A stretch of DNA of 64,000 bases from Actinotalea sp. JY-7876 (GCF_014042015.1 NZ_CP059493.1:3162001-3226000), one strand, 5' to 3'. Numbered from the stretch's first letter, positions 1 through 7,630 are shown. Numbers and translations: made by a program. Notes: generated from the sequence alone by a model not told the origin.

Positions 1-495
1 CGCGGACAGCAGGTCCGGCACGAGGAGGAGCCCGCGTGCCGCGGCGAGCCGGGCGGTGCCGGCGGCGGCCACGAGCTGGAACACCGTGTTGAACGGCTGC
101 ACCTGAAGCCCGTTGCGCGCGTAGAGCTCGGCCGCCGGCACGGTGGCGAAGACGCGCTCGGGCACGCCGTCGGTCCGCGCGTCGCGGTAGTGCACCGGAT
201 TGCCCAGGAGCACGCCGTCGGCGTCGAGGAGCCCGTGGTCCACCGCCCAGCCGTCGATCCCGACCCCGGCGAGCGTCCCGTACCGCCGCGCCGCCTCACG
301 CAGCCCGGCGAGCACGCCGCGGTGCAGCGCCAGCACGTCCCACTGCAGCGTGCCGTCGACGACGACCGGCTCGTTGGCGAACCGGTGGACCTCGTCGAGC
401 TCGACACGCTCCTCGCCGGGTGCGCCGAGCACGCGCCCGACGACCACCCGCCCGCTGGACGCGCCGAGGTCGACCGCCGCGAAGGCCCGGCTCAC
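1..495 (-). CDS. rhaB: Rhamnulokinase, N-terminal part (runs off the window)
   Basis: This is the first 165 codons of a sugar kinase that continues beyond the left edge. It should phosphorylate L-rhamnulose to rhamnulose-1-phosphate in the cytoplasm. The translated start reads MSRAFAAVDLGASSGR, the phosphate-1 motif of FGGY kinases, followed by HRFANE, a GIDGWAVDHGLLD stretch (rhamnulokinases have GIDTWGVDFGLLD) and NPVHYRD, which together are typical of RhaB. The GTG start at 493-495 overlaps the stop of the upstream aldolase gene as GTGA, so the two are translationally coupled. It is the last visible gene of the rha operon. The FGGY C-terminal lobe and its ATP-binding motifs lie outside the window. 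Confidence 0.88.
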   Translation of the reverse strand, partial: MSRAFAAVDLGASSGRVVVGRVLGAPGEERVELDEVHRFANEPVVVDGTLQWDVLALHRGVLAGLREAARRYGTLAGVGIDGWAVDHGLLDADGVLLGNPVHYRDARTDGVPERVFATVPAAELYARNGLQVQPFNTVFQLVAAAGTARLAAARGLLLVPDLLSA

Positions 496-2555
496 CGCAG
501 GAAGGCGGCGGCCACGCCGGAGTCGACGGGCACGTGCAGGCCCGTCGTCTGCACGAGGTCCGGACCCGTGAGCGCGAAGACGGCCGCGGCCACATGCTCG
601 GGCAGCACCTCACGCTTGAGCAGCGTGCGCTGCGCGTAGTACTGGCCCAGCTCGTCCTCCGGCACGCCGTAGACGGCCGCGCGCTTGGCGCCCCAGCCGC
701 CCGCGAAGATGCCCGACCCGCGCACCACGCCGTCGGGGTTCACCCCGTTGACCCGGATGCCGTGCTCGCCCAGCTCGGCCGCGAGCAGCCGCACCTGGTG
801 CGCCTGGTCGGCCTTGGTCGCGGAGTAGGCGATGTTGTTCGGCCCCGCGAAGAGCGAGTTCTTCGAGGCGATGTAGACGACGTCGCCGCCCATGCGCTGC
901 GCGATCATCGCCCGCGCCGCCTCGCGCGCCACGAGGAACGAGCCGCGCGCCATGACGTCGTGCTGCAGGTCCCAGTCCGCCGTCGTCGTCTCGAGCAGCG
1001 GCTTGGAGATCGACAGCCCGGCGTTGTTGACGACCAGGTCGACGCCGCCGAACGCGAGCGCCGCCGCGTCCACCATCGCGCGGACGTCGTCCTCGGACGT
1101 CACGTCGGCGCGCACCGCGATCGCGCGGTCGGGGCCGCCGATGCCGGCCGCGACCTCCTGCGCGCGCTCGAGGTCGAGGTCCGCGACGACGACGCAGGCG
1201 CCCTCGGCCGCCAGGCGCTCCGCGATCGCGCGCCCGATGCCCGAGGCGGCACCCGTGACGAGCGCGACCCGCGTCGCGAGCGGCGCGGGCTTCGGCAGGC
1301 GCGCGAGCTTGGCCTCCTCGAGCGCCCAGTACTCGATCCGGAACTTCTCGGCCTCGTCGATCGGCGCGTAGGTGCTGATCGCCTCGGCGCCGCGCATCAC
1401 GTTGATCGCGTTGACGTAGAACTCGCCCGCCACGCGCGCCGTCTGCTTGTCCTTGCCGAACGAGAACATCCCGACGCCGGGCACGAGCACGATGGCCGGG
1501 TCCGCGCCGCGCATCGCGGGGCTGTCGGGCGTCGCGTGGCGCTCGTAGTAGGCGGCGTAGTCGGCGCGGTAGGCCTCGTGCAGCTCGCGCAGCCGCGCGA
1601 CGACGTCGTCCAGCGGCGCGTCGGCCGGCAGGTCGACGACCAGCGGCTTGACCTTGGTCCGCAGGAAGTGGTCCGGGCACGACGTGCCGAGCTCGGCGAG
1701 CGTCGGCGCCTTCTCGCGTGCCAGGAAGTCCAGGACGACGTCGTCGTCGGTGACGTGCCCCACCTGCGGCCGGTCGGTGCTGGCCAGGCCGCGGATCGTG
1801 GGCGCGAGCGCCGCGGCGCGCGCACGCCGCTCGGCCGCCGGCAGGGCCTCGCGGCCCGGCACGACGGCGCCGAACGGGTGCTCGCCCAGCGCCTGCGTGC
1901 GCTCGGCGATGAAGCGCTCCGCGGTCCGGATGATCTCGAGCGAGCGCTGCTCCGCCTCGTCGGACGTGTCGCCCCACGCGGTGATCCCGTGCCCGCCGAG
2001 GACGCAGCCGATGGCCTGCGGGTTCGCCGCCTTGATCTCGGCGATGTCCAGGCCCAGCTGGAACCCCGGGCGGCGCCACGGCACCCACACGACGCGGTCG
2101 CCGAAGCACTCGCGCGTCAGGGCCTCGCCGTCGGCCGCGGTGGCCAGCGCGATGCCCGAGTCGGGGTGCAGGTGGTCCACGTGGGCGGCGTCGACGAGCC
2201 CGTGCATGGCCGTGTCGATGGACGGGGCCGCGCCACCCTTGCCGTGGAGGCAGTAGTCGAACGCGGCGACCATCTCGTCCTCGCGCTCGACGCCCGGGTA
2301 GACGTCCGCCAGCGCCCGCAGGCGGTCCAGGCGGAGCACGGCGAGGTTGGCCTCGCGCAGGGTGCCGAGGTCGCCCCCCGAGCCCTTGACCCACAGCAGC
2401 TCGACCGGCTGGCCGGTGACCGGGTCCGTTCCGGTGCCCTTCGCGGAGGTGTTGCCGCCCGCGAAGTTGGTGTTGCGCGGGTCGGCGCCCAGGCGGTTGG
2501 ACCGCGCGATGAGGTCGGCCGCGGCCGGGTTCGTCGTCGGGCTGGTCTGGCTCAT
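492..2555 (-). CDS. rhaD: Bifunctional rhamnulose-1-phosphate aldolase / short-chain dehydrogenase
   Basis: A 687-residue two-domain enzyme of the RhaD-aldolase/alcohol dehydrogenase family (B. subtilis YuxG/RhaEW type). The N-terminal half is a class II aldolase/adducin domain that should split rhamnulose-1-phosphate into dihydroxyacetone phosphate and lactaldehyde. The C-terminal half is a short-chain dehydrogenase that should oxidise lactaldehyde. Visible support is the aldolase motif GGNTSAKG near the N-terminus, the Rossmann motif TGAASGIG near residue 435, and the catalytic YSATK with Tyr577 and Lys581. The ATG at 2553-2555 is chosen over the longer frame because GGGGAG lies just upstream; it begins 4 bases after the rhaI stop. 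Length fits the family. It lies between rhaI and rhaB in one operon. Confidence 0.9.
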   Translation of the reverse strand: MSQTSPTTNPAAADLIARSNRLGADPRNTNFAGGNTSAKGTGTDPVTGQPVELLWVKGSGGDLGTLREANLAVLRLDRLRALADVYPGVEREDEMVAAFDYCLHGKGGAAPSIDTAMHGLVDAAHVDHLHPDSGIALATAADGEALTRECFGDRVVWVPWRRPGFQLGLDIAEIKAANPQAIGCVLGGHGITAWGDTSDEAEQRSLEIIRTAERFIAERTQALGEHPFGAVVPGREALPAAERRARAAALAPTIRGLASTDRPQVGHVTDDDVVLDFLAREKAPTLAELGTSCPDHFLRTKVKPLVVDLPADAPLDDVVARLRELHEAYRADYAAYYERHATPDSPAMRGADPAIVLVPGVGMFSFGKDKQTARVAGEFYVNAINVMRGAEAISTYAPIDEAEKFRIEYWALEEAKLARLPKPAPLATRVALVTGAASGIGRAIAERLAAEGACVVVADLDLERAQEVAAGIGGPDRAIAVRADVTSEDDVRAMVDAAALAFGGVDLVVNNAGLSISKPLLETTTADWDLQHDVMARGSFLVAREAARAMIAQRMGGDVVYIASKNSLFAGPNNIAYSATKADQAHQVRLLAAELGEHGIRVNGVNPDGVVRGSGIFAGGWGAKRAAVYGVPEDELGQYYAQRTLLKREVLPEHVAAAVFALTGPDLVQTTGLHVPVDSGVAAAFLR

Positions 2556-2559
2556 CGGG

Positions 2560-3756
2560 TCAGGCTCCCCATCCGGCCTGCGCGCCACCGACGCGCTCGG
2601 CCACGATCGTCTCGGCGTACCCCGACGCGGCGTAAGCGCGCATCGGGTCGGGCTCCAGGCCCTGGCTCTCGCGCAGCTCGGCGAGCAGCGGGCGCACGTC
2701 GGTGTTGTAGGCGTCCATCAGGGCGCCGTTGGCCCCGAGCACGTCGCCCGACTGCTGCGCGGCGTGCAGCGCCTCCCGGTCGACGAGCAGCGCCTTGGCC
2801 GTCGCCTCCTGGACGTTCATCACGGACCGGATCTGGGCCGGGATCTTGGGCTCGATGTTGTGGCACTGGTCGAGCATGAAGTTCACGCCCGAGTCGGGGC
2901 GCAGGGCGTCGGCCGCGACGATCTCGTTCATGATCCGGAAGAGCTGGAACGGGTCCGCCGCCCCGACCATGAGGTCGTCGTCCGCGTAGAAGCGGCTGTT
3001 GAAGTCGAACGCGCCCAGGCGGCCCACCCGCAGCAGCTGCGCGACGATGAACTCGATGTTGGTGCCGGGCGCGTGGTGGCCGGTGTCGAGCACGACCATC
3101 GCCTGCGGACCCAGCGCGAGGCAGTGCAGGAGCGACGTGCCCCAGTCCGGCACGTCGGTCGCGTAGAACGCGGGCTCGAAGAACTTGTACTCGAGGATGA
3201 TCCGGTGCTCGGGGTCCAGGCCCGCGTAGATCTCCGCGAGCCCCTCCGCGAGGCGGTCCTGACGCGCGCGCAGGTCGTCCTGGCCGGGGTAGTTGAGGCC
3301 GTCGGGGAGCCAGATCTTCAGGTCGCGCGAGCCGGTCGCGCGCATGATGTCGAGGCACTCGCGGTGGTGGGCCACGGCCTTGGCGCGCACGCGGGGGTCG
3401 GGGTGCGTGAGCGACCCGAGCATGTAGTCGTCGTCCTGGAACAGGTTCGAGTTGATCGCGCCGATGGTCACGCCCTGGTCGGCCGCGTGCGCCGCGAGGT
3501 GGGCGTAGCCCTCGACCTTGTCCCACGGGATGTGCAGCGAGACGCGCGGCGCGGCGCCCGTGTACCGGTGCACCTGGGCGGCGTCGGCGATCTTCTCGTA
3601 GGGGTCGCGCGGCACGCCGGCCTGCGCGAACACCTTGAACCGCGTGCCGCTGTTCCCGAAGGCCCAGCTCGGCAGCTCGATGGTCTGCTCGGTGAGTGCC
3701 GCGAGGGCCGCGGCCCGTCGCCCGGCAGCCGATGACGTCGTCGTCCCGGTGCTCAC
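2560..3756 (-). CDS. rhaI: L-rhamnose isomerase
   Basis: A 398-residue cytoplasmic isomerase converting L-rhamnose to L-rhamnulose, of the Pseudomonas stutzeri/actinobacterial type rather than E. coli RhaA. Supporting stretches include LPSWAFGNSGTRFKVF at the N-terminus, the metal-ligand region LEYKFFEPAFYATD, DTGHHAPGTNIEFIVAQLL and DFNSRFYADDDLMVG. The GTG at 3754-3756 is preferred: CTCCTC at 3765-3770 gives a GAGGAG ribosome site 8 bases upstream, and the longer frame would run through the operator. First gene of the visible rha operon (rhaI, rhaD, rhaB). The palindromic operator at 3774-3785 sits immediately upstream, so repression by the divergent LacI protein is likely. Confidence 0.9.
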   Translation of the reverse strand: MSTGTTTSSAAGRRAAALAALTEQTIELPSWAFGNSGTRFKVFAQAGVPRDPYEKIADAAQVHRYTGAAPRVSLHIPWDKVEGYAHLAAHAADQGVTIGAINSNLFQDDDYMLGSLTHPDPRVRAKAVAHHRECLDIMRATGSRDLKIWLPDGLNYPGQDDLRARQDRLAEGLAEIYAGLDPEHRIILEYKFFEPAFYATDVPDWGTSLLHCLALGPQAMVVLDTGHHAPGTNIEFIVAQLLRVGRLGAFDFNSRFYADDDLMVGAADPFQLFRIMNEIVAADALRPDSGVNFMLDQCHNIEPKIPAQIRSVMNVQEATAKALLVDREALHAAQQSGDVLGANGALMDAYNTDVRPLLAELRESQGLEPDPMRAYAASGYAETIVAERVGGAQAGWGA

Positions 3757-3773
3757 AGTGTCTACTCCTCGAA

Positions 3774-3785
3774 TGAAACGTTTCA
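3774..3785. promoter_or_regulatory. rhaR box 1: LacI-family operator upstream of rhaI
   Basis: Perfect 12-bp palindrome TGAAACGTTTCA ending 9 bases before the rhaI ribosome site. The central CG and TGAAA arm are typical of LacI-family operators. A second site matching at 10 of 12 positions lies at 4661-4672 before the regulator gene, so the regulator encoded at 4707 is the likely ligand. Confidence 0.75.
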
Positions 3786-3837
3786 CGAACGATAGGCGCC
3801 CCACCGAACCGGGTCAACCGCCCCGCCCCCGCTCCAC

Positions 3838-3936
3838 GCCCCGCCGCCGACCGCCCGCCGCCGACCCCCCGCCGCCGACCCCCCGCCCCCCGCCGCCGAC
3901 CCCCCGCCGCCGACCCCCCGCCGCCGACCCCCGCCC
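3838..3936. repeat. Tandem CCGCCGACC-type low-complexity array
   Basis: About 100 bases of imperfect repeats built on CCGCCGCCGACCCCC, lying between the rhaI operator and the palindromic repeats. I see no convincing gene in the 3757-4174 gap. It contains this array, two 46-bp palindromes, a stray palindrome arm at 4084-4097, and otherwise GC-rich sequence without a recognised feature. Confidence 0.7.
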
Positions 3937-3939
3937 CGG

Positions 3940-3985
3940 TTTTGGCACCGATCAGGGCGTCGGAGCACCCAGATCGGCCCCAAAA
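3940..3985. repeat. 46-bp intergenic palindrome, family A, copy 1
   Basis: Imperfect inverted repeat whose left arm begins TTTTGGCACCGATC and right arm ends GATCGGCCCCAAAA. It matches the 46-bp element at 4125-4170 at 40 of 46 positions in the same orientation. Both copies are followed by the same tail, GGTCAGCGGGCGGCC. It could fold as an RNA hairpin, or represent a REP-like mobile palindrome. Confidence 0.75.
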
Positions 3986-4083
3986 GCGGGTCAGCGGGCG
4001 GCCGGTCGTGGACGGCGGTCGCTGCGGGTGAGGCGGGTGAGGCGACCGCCGGTCACCCGCCCCGCCGCCGACCACCCGCCGCG

Positions 4084-4097
4084 TTTTGGCGCCGATC
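4084..4097. repeat. Solitary left arm of palindrome family A
   Basis: TTTTGGCGCCGATC differs at one position from the left arm of the 46-bp palindromes on either side, but no matching right arm follows before the next copy begins at 4125. It is probably a decayed or partial third copy. Confidence 0.45.
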
Positions 4098-4124
4098 CCC
4101 GCCCTCGCCGGTCGAACGGCCCAG

Positions 4125-4170
4125 TTCTGGCACCGATCCGGGCGTCCGGGCACCCGGATCGGCACCAAAA
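4125..4170. repeat. 46-bp intergenic palindrome, family A, copy 2
   Basis: Second copy of the element at 3940-3985, with better-paired arms (TCTGGCACCGATCCGGG against CCCGGATCGGCACCAAAA). It lies 5 to 50 bases downstream of the rhaM stop on the minus strand and could end rhaM transcription. The shared tail that follows it on the plus strand contains the rhaM stop codon. Confidence 0.75.
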
Positions 4171-4174
4171 CCGG

Positions 4175-4621
4175 TCAGCGGGCGGCCGGGGTGGGGGGCG
4201 AGGGGGTGGGCGGGGTGGGGGTGGGCGGGGTGGGGGTGGGCGGGGTGGGGGTGGGCGGGGTGGGCGTGGGCGGGGTGGGGGTGGGCGGGGTTGCGGCGGC
4301 GAGCTGGGCGTCGAGGTCGAAGACCGTCTCGAGCGGGACGAAGCCTTCGTCCGGGGGCCCGTCGGAGCCGAAGAGCTCGGCCATCTCGGCCTGCCAGCGC
4401 GCGTTGACCTCACGCAGGGCCATGGCGTCGCGGGCGGCGTCGAAGTCGTCGACGTCGACCACCCCGACGAGCAGGCCGTCCGGCGCGAGGTGCAGGGTGT
4501 AGTCGCGCCACCCCGTCTCGTGCAGCGCCTGGAGCATCTCGGGCCACACCTCGGCGTGCCGTCGCCGGTACGCCGCCACCTGGTCGGGACGGATGCGGGA
4601 CACGAAGCACACGCGAGCCAT
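4175..4621 (-). CDS. rhaM: L-rhamnose mutarotase with repetitive PT-rich tail
   Basis: Cytoplasmic enzyme interconverting alpha and beta anomers of L-rhamnose. The first ~110 residues match RhaM: MARVCFVSRIRPDQ, the RRHAEVWPEM helix carrying the usual catalytic His, the GWRDYTLHL strand, and REVNARWQAEMAELF. Family members are about 104 residues, but this one has 148, because a tail of six or seven PPTPT repeats follows residue ~112, coded by a 15-bp G-rich repeat on the plus strand. Start ATG at 4619-4621 has GGAGG about 5 bases upstream. It is transcribed away from the LacI-type gene at 4707, and the shared intergenic region holds an operator. The tail may be dispensable. Confidence 0.85.
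   Translation of the reverse strand: MARVCFVSRIRPDQVAAYRRRHAEVWPEMLQALHETGWRDYTLHLAPDGLLVGVVDVDDFDAARDAMALREVNARWQAEMAELFGSDGPPDEGFVPLETVFDLDAQLAAATPPTPTPPTPTPPTPTPPTPTPPTPTPPTPSPPTPAAR
4186..4291. repeat. 15-bp G-rich tandem array inside rhaM 3' end
   Basis: Repeats of GTGGGCGGGGTGGGG on the plus strand, in frame with rhaM on the minus strand, coding PPTPT units. Runs of four or more G separated by one or two bases are capable of forming a G-quadruplex on the non-template strand of rhaM. Strand slippage could change the tail length in 5-residue steps without a frameshift. Confidence 0.8.
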
Positions 4622-4660
4622 GGGACCTCCAGCGGCGACCCGTGTGCGCCGTCTCGTCCT

Positions 4661-4672
4661 TGAACCGTTCCA
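4661..4672. promoter_or_regulatory. rhaR box 2: Second LacI-type operator between rhaM and its regulator
   Basis: TGAACCGTTCCA matches the palindrome upstream of rhaI at 10 of 12 positions, including the central CG. It lies 34 bases before the regulator start and 39 bases upstream of the rhaM start, so it could serve both divergent promoters. Confidence 0.6.
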
Positions 4673-4706
4673 CGGGCACAATGACCGTACCGATCCCGGA
4701 GGACCC

Positions 4707-5756
4707 ATGGCCCGCACACCTCGCCGGGGCGCCGTGCGCGCCAGCATCGGCGACGTCGCGCGCCAGGCCGGCGTCTCGCTCGGCACCGTCTCGAACGTCC
4801 TCAACCGCCCCGAGCGGGTCTCCCCCACGACGCGCGAGAAGGTCCAGGCGGCCATCGAGGAGCTGTCCTTCGTGCCCAACGGCAGCGCGCGCCAGCTGCG
4901 CGCGGGCACCATCACCACCGTCGGCGCCGTCCTGCTCGACATCGCCAACCCGTTCTTCACCGAGGTCGCGCGCGGCGTCGAGGACCGGCTGGCCCAGGAC
5001 GACCACATGCTCATGCTCGCGAGCTCCGACGAGGACCCGGCGCGCGAGGCGCGCTACCTGCGGCTCTTCGAGGAGCACGGCGTCCTCGGGCTCCTGGTCA
5101 CACCCGCGACGGCCGACGTCGACCACCTGCTCGACCTGCACGCGCGCGGCGTCGAGGTGGTGCTGCTCGACCGGCCCTCACCCAGCCCGGAGCTCGCCTC
5201 GGTCGCCGTCGACGACGTCGCGGGCGGCGCGATGGCCGTCGAGCACCTGCTCGACCTCGGGCACCGGCGCATCGCGTTCATCAACGGGCCCGCGAGCATC
5301 CGCCAGTGCGTCGACCGGCGGGCCGGCGCTGTCGCCGCGCTCGAGGACGCCGGCCTGGACCCGGCCGAGGCGCTCGTCGAGGTGACGGTGCCCTTCCTCA
5401 ACGCGGAGGGCGGCGAGCGGGGGGCCAACCAGCTCCTGGCGCAGGCAGGCGGACGCGACCGACCGACCGCGCTGTTCTGCGTCAACGACCTCACCGCGCT
5501 GGGCGCGATGCGCACCCTGCGATGGGTCCACGGTCTCGACATCCCGCGGGACATCGCCGTCGTGGGCTACGACGACGTCGACTTCGCGTCGATGCTCACG
5601 ACGCCGCTGACCTCCGTGCGTCAGCCGACGCGCCGCCTCGGCAGCGTGGCGGCCGACCTCCTGCTGCGCTCGCGCGCCGGGGAACCCGCGCCGGACGCGC
5701 AGCGCCAGGTGCTCTTCCAGCCCGAGCTGGTGGTCCGCGCCTCCTCGGGCGCGTAG
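4707..5756 (+). CDS. LacI-family transcriptional regulator, probable rhamnose repressor
   Basis: A 349-residue LacI/GalR protein. Residues ~10-35 form the DNA-binding helices (IGDVARQAGVSLGTVSNVLN) and hinge helix; the remainder is a periplasmic-binding-like sensor domain (VGAVLLDIANPFF, LDRPSP, GHRRIAFINGP, VVGYDDVDFASMLTTPLTSVRQP). The ATG at 4707 follows GGAGGA at 4698-4703, which rules out the longer upstream frame. It is divergent from rhaM and close to rhaI, and operator-like palindromes lie before all three genes. This suggests it senses rhamnose or a pathway intermediate. The family and its DNA-binding role are clear; the effector is inferred from context. Confidence 0.9.
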   Translation: MARTPRRGAVRASIGDVARQAGVSLGTVSNVLNRPERVSPTTREKVQAAIEELSFVPNGSARQLRAGTITTVGAVLLDIANPFFTEVARGVEDRLAQDDHMLMLASSDEDPAREARYLRLFEEHGVLGLLVTPATADVDHLLDLHARGVEVVLLDRPSPSPELASVAVDDVAGGAMAVEHLLDLGHRRIAFINGPASIRQCVDRRAGAVAALEDAGLDPAEALVEVTVPFLNAEGGERGANQLLAQAGGRDRPTALFCVNDLTALGAMRTLRWVHGLDIPRDIAVVGYDDVDFASMLTTPLTSVRQPTRRLGSVAADLLLRSRAGEPAPDAQRQVLFQPELVVRASSGA

Positions 5757-5781
5757 GGATCGACCCGGCCCGACCGCGGCG

Positions 5782-5795
5782 CCGCAGCGCTGCGG
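5782..5795. terminator. Short palindrome after the LacI-type gene
   Basis: CCGCAGCGCTGCGG is a perfect 14-bp palindrome lying between the convergent regulator gene and the small gene at 5813. With no T-run it is only a weak candidate for a bidirectional terminator. Confidence 0.3.
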
Positions 5796-5812
5796 TTGAG
5801 CACGTCGAGGGT

Positions 5813-5953
5813 TCAGGACTTCGAGGTCGGGTCCCCGCGCTCGGCGATGAGCTCGTCGTAGATCGGCGACTGGCTCGCACCCGCCTGCTGACCGCCCTCA
5901 CGCCGCTCGGGCGGCGTCGACGTCGCCCGCCGTGCGATGTCGGCAAGGCTCAT
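5813..5953 (-). CDS. Small hypothetical protein, 46 residues
   Basis: A hydrophilic 46-residue protein beginning MSLADIARRATSTPPE and ending in a polar stretch SPIYDELIAERGDPTSKS. The ATG at 5951-5953 is preceded by GGAGG at suitable distance, and codon use is GC-ending, so translation is plausible. I do not recognise the family. It has no membrane segment, signal peptide or cysteines. It lies tail-to-tail with the LacI-type regulator and downstream of the YesL-like gene, separated by 88 bases, and could be the second gene of that transcript. Function is unknown. Confidence 0.55.
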   Translation of the reverse strand: MSLADIARRATSTPPERREGGQQAGASQSPIYDELIAERGDPTSKS

Positions 5954-6041
5954 GATGACCTCCGGATGTGATGCACGTGTGAAGATCCTGCCCGCTGAAG
6001 GCGCCGCGCGCACGCCGGCGCCCACGGCACCCGCATCCGGG

Positions 6042-6629
6042 TCAGCCGTCGACCCCCGCGAGCCGCAGGGCCCAGCGCCGCTCGACGGACACGGTCGCGA
6101 GCGCGAGGAGGCCGCCCGCGACGATGGCGAGCGGCAGGAGCATCCACACCAGCACCCCGGAGGCGATGGCCGCGGAGAGCAGCAGGGCGGAACCGACGAG
6201 GTCGGCCCCGCTCACGCGCGCCGCCTCCCGCAGCGCGGGCCCCGGGCGCGTGCCCGGCTCCCACGTGCCGCACGCGCGCAGCACGACGACGGCGCCCACG
6301 GCGGCCACGGCGGCGACGACGACCAGCACCGCGGTGCCGCCGGGCAGCGCGCCGGAGCGCGCGAGCACGACGTCGATCGCGACGAGCAGGACCAGGAGCG
6401 GGACGCCCAGCGCGAGCGCCCACCAGTCCCGCAGGGCGCGGCCGGTGTCCCGCACGACCGTCCGCACGGGCGGCTCGGCGAACCCGTCCGCGCCGCGCCG
6501 CACCCGCCGCGCGCCCGCGGCGAGGGCGGGCACCGCCGTCACGACGGGCAGGCTCAGCACCGCCACCACCGCACCGACGACGAGCACCTCGCTGATCAGC
6601 TCCAGGCGAGAGCTTCCGGGAACGCGCAC
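6042..6629 (-). CDS. YesL/DUF624-like membrane protein
   Basis: A 195-residue protein with four or five hydrophobic helices. The N-terminal part (SLPVVTAVPALAAGARRVRRG, then RDTGRALRDWWALALGVPLL and AIDVVL) has the pattern of the DUF624/YesL family, which is usually found near sugar ABC transporters or glycan-degradation genes. Here it lies close to the rhamnose genes, but no transporter is visible. I chose the GTG at 6627-6629 because an unusually good AGGAGG site sits 5 bases upstream; longer starts (ATG at 6651-6656) lack that support. Function is unknown even for well-studied members. Confidence 0.6.
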   Translation of the reverse strand: MRVPGSSRLELISEVLVVGAVVAVLSLPVVTAVPALAAGARRVRRGADGFAEPPVRTVVRDTGRALRDWWALALGVPLLVLLVAIDVVLARSGALPGGTAVLVVVAAVAAVGAVVVLRACGTWEPGTRPGPALREAARVSGADLVGSALLLSAAIASGVLVWMLLPLAIVAGGLLALATVSVERRWALRLAGVDG

Positions 6630-6692
6630 TGCCACCTCCTTGGTCGCCGCCATCATCCCTTGAGCGCCGCGGGAGGCCGCTACCGTGCTCGG

Positions 6693-7085
6693 ATGGCCAT
6701 CGCCCCCACCGTCCTGCACCTCGCCGAGCGCACGTACTGGGACGCCGCCCGCGAGCGCGGCGTGTACGAGCGATCGACCCGGGGCGCGTCGTTCGAGCAG
6801 GTCGGCTACGTCCACGCCGCGACGCCCGCCCAGCTGCCGGCCGTCGGGGCCGCCGTCCACGGCGACGACGCCGCCGCCGACCTCGTGCTGCTGGTCGTGG
6901 ACCTCGACCGACTCGCCCGGCACGGCGTCGAGGTGCGGTGGGAGAACCTGGAGGGCGGCGAGGAGCGCTACCCGCACCTGTACGCGCCGCTCCCGGTCGA
7001 GGCGGTCGTCCGGACGCTCGCGGTCCCCGAGGCCGACGGGGGCGGCGCGGACTGGGCAGCCCTCGTCGCGGCCGTGCGCGGATGA
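6693..7085 (+). CDS. DUF952 family protein
   Basis: A 130-residue cytoplasmic protein. VLHLAERTYWDAARERGVY and the following GYVHAATPAQL match the DUF952 pattern in which a His-Ile-x-x-x-x-x-W start leads to a FIHCS-like strand. The family has an unassigned function; structural similarity to ADP-ribose-related folds has been suggested. The start is supported by TACCGT six bases before the ATG and no ribosome site, consistent with a leaderless message. Its stop overlaps the next gene's ATG (ATGA), so it is coupled to the GNAT gene. Confidence 0.8.
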   Translation: MAIAPTVLHLAERTYWDAARERGVYERSTRGASFEQVGYVHAATPAQLPAVGAAVHGDDAAADLVLLVVDLDRLARHGVEVRWENLEGGEERYPHLYAPLPVEAVVRTLAVPEADGGGADWAALVAAVRG

Positions 7086-7630
7086 GCGCCGGGCTGGACC
7101 GCGCGACGGCGGCGCTGCGGCCGTGGACCGTGCAGGACGCGCCGGCGCTGCGCGACGCCGTGGCCCAGAGCCCGGACCTCGCGACCCAGCTGGGCGGCGC
7201 GGCCCTGCGCACCGTCGAGGACTGCGCGGACTACATCACGGCGCACCTGCTCGACCGCGGCCTGCACGCGATCACGGTCGACGGCGTCGCGGTCAGCACG
7301 GTCGGCATCAGCCACCTCGACCCGCGCCACGACACGGCGTGGACGTCGTACTGGCTCACCGCGAGCGCACGCGGCCGCGGCCTCGCGACCCGCGCCGTGG
7401 CGACCGTCGCCCGCTGGGCCTTCGACGAGCTCGGCCTCTTCCGCCTCGAGCTCGGGCACCGGGTCAACAACCCGGCGTCGTGCCGCGTGGCGACCGCCGC
7501 CGGGTTCACCGCCGAGGGCATCGAGCGGGCGAAGCTGCGCTACGGCGCCGAGCGGTTCGACGTCGAGACCCACGCGCGGCTGCGCACGGATCCCCGGCCG
7601 GAGATCGAGCCGCTCGCCCTCGCCCGCTGA
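7082..7630 (+). CDS. GNAT family N-acetyltransferase (RimJ/RimL-like)
   Basis: A 182-residue acetyltransferase, with the acetyl-CoA-binding motif as ASARGRGLATRAV followed by ARWAFDELGLFRLEL and the RVNNPASCRVATAAGFTAEG stretch characteristic of the RimJ/RimL and SpeG-like branch. It probably acetylates an amino group on a protein N-terminus or small molecule; the substrate cannot be read from sequence. Translation is coupled to the DUF952 gene by a 4-base overlap. The stop codon is inside the stem of the hairpin at 7628-7666 shared with the convergent reductase gene. Confidence 0.88.
   Translation: MSAGLDRATAALRPWTVQDAPALRDAVAQSPDLATQLGGAALRTVEDCADYITAHLLDRGLHAITVDGVAVSTVGISHLDPRHDTAWTSYWLTASARGRGLATRAVATVARWAFDELGLFRLELGHRVNNPASCRVATAAGFTAEGIERAKLRYGAERFDVETHARLRTDPRPEIEPLALAR

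Noticed and set aside
420-2879. Very long plus-strand open frame opposite the rhamnose genes
   Set aside because: Arg/Ala/Gly-rich shadow frame caused by high GC; the minus-strand enzymes have full domain motifs.
4186-4291. Possible CRISPR-like or satellite array
   Set aside because: Units are 15 bp without spacers and lie within the rhaM frame as PPTPT codons; this is a tandem repeat only.
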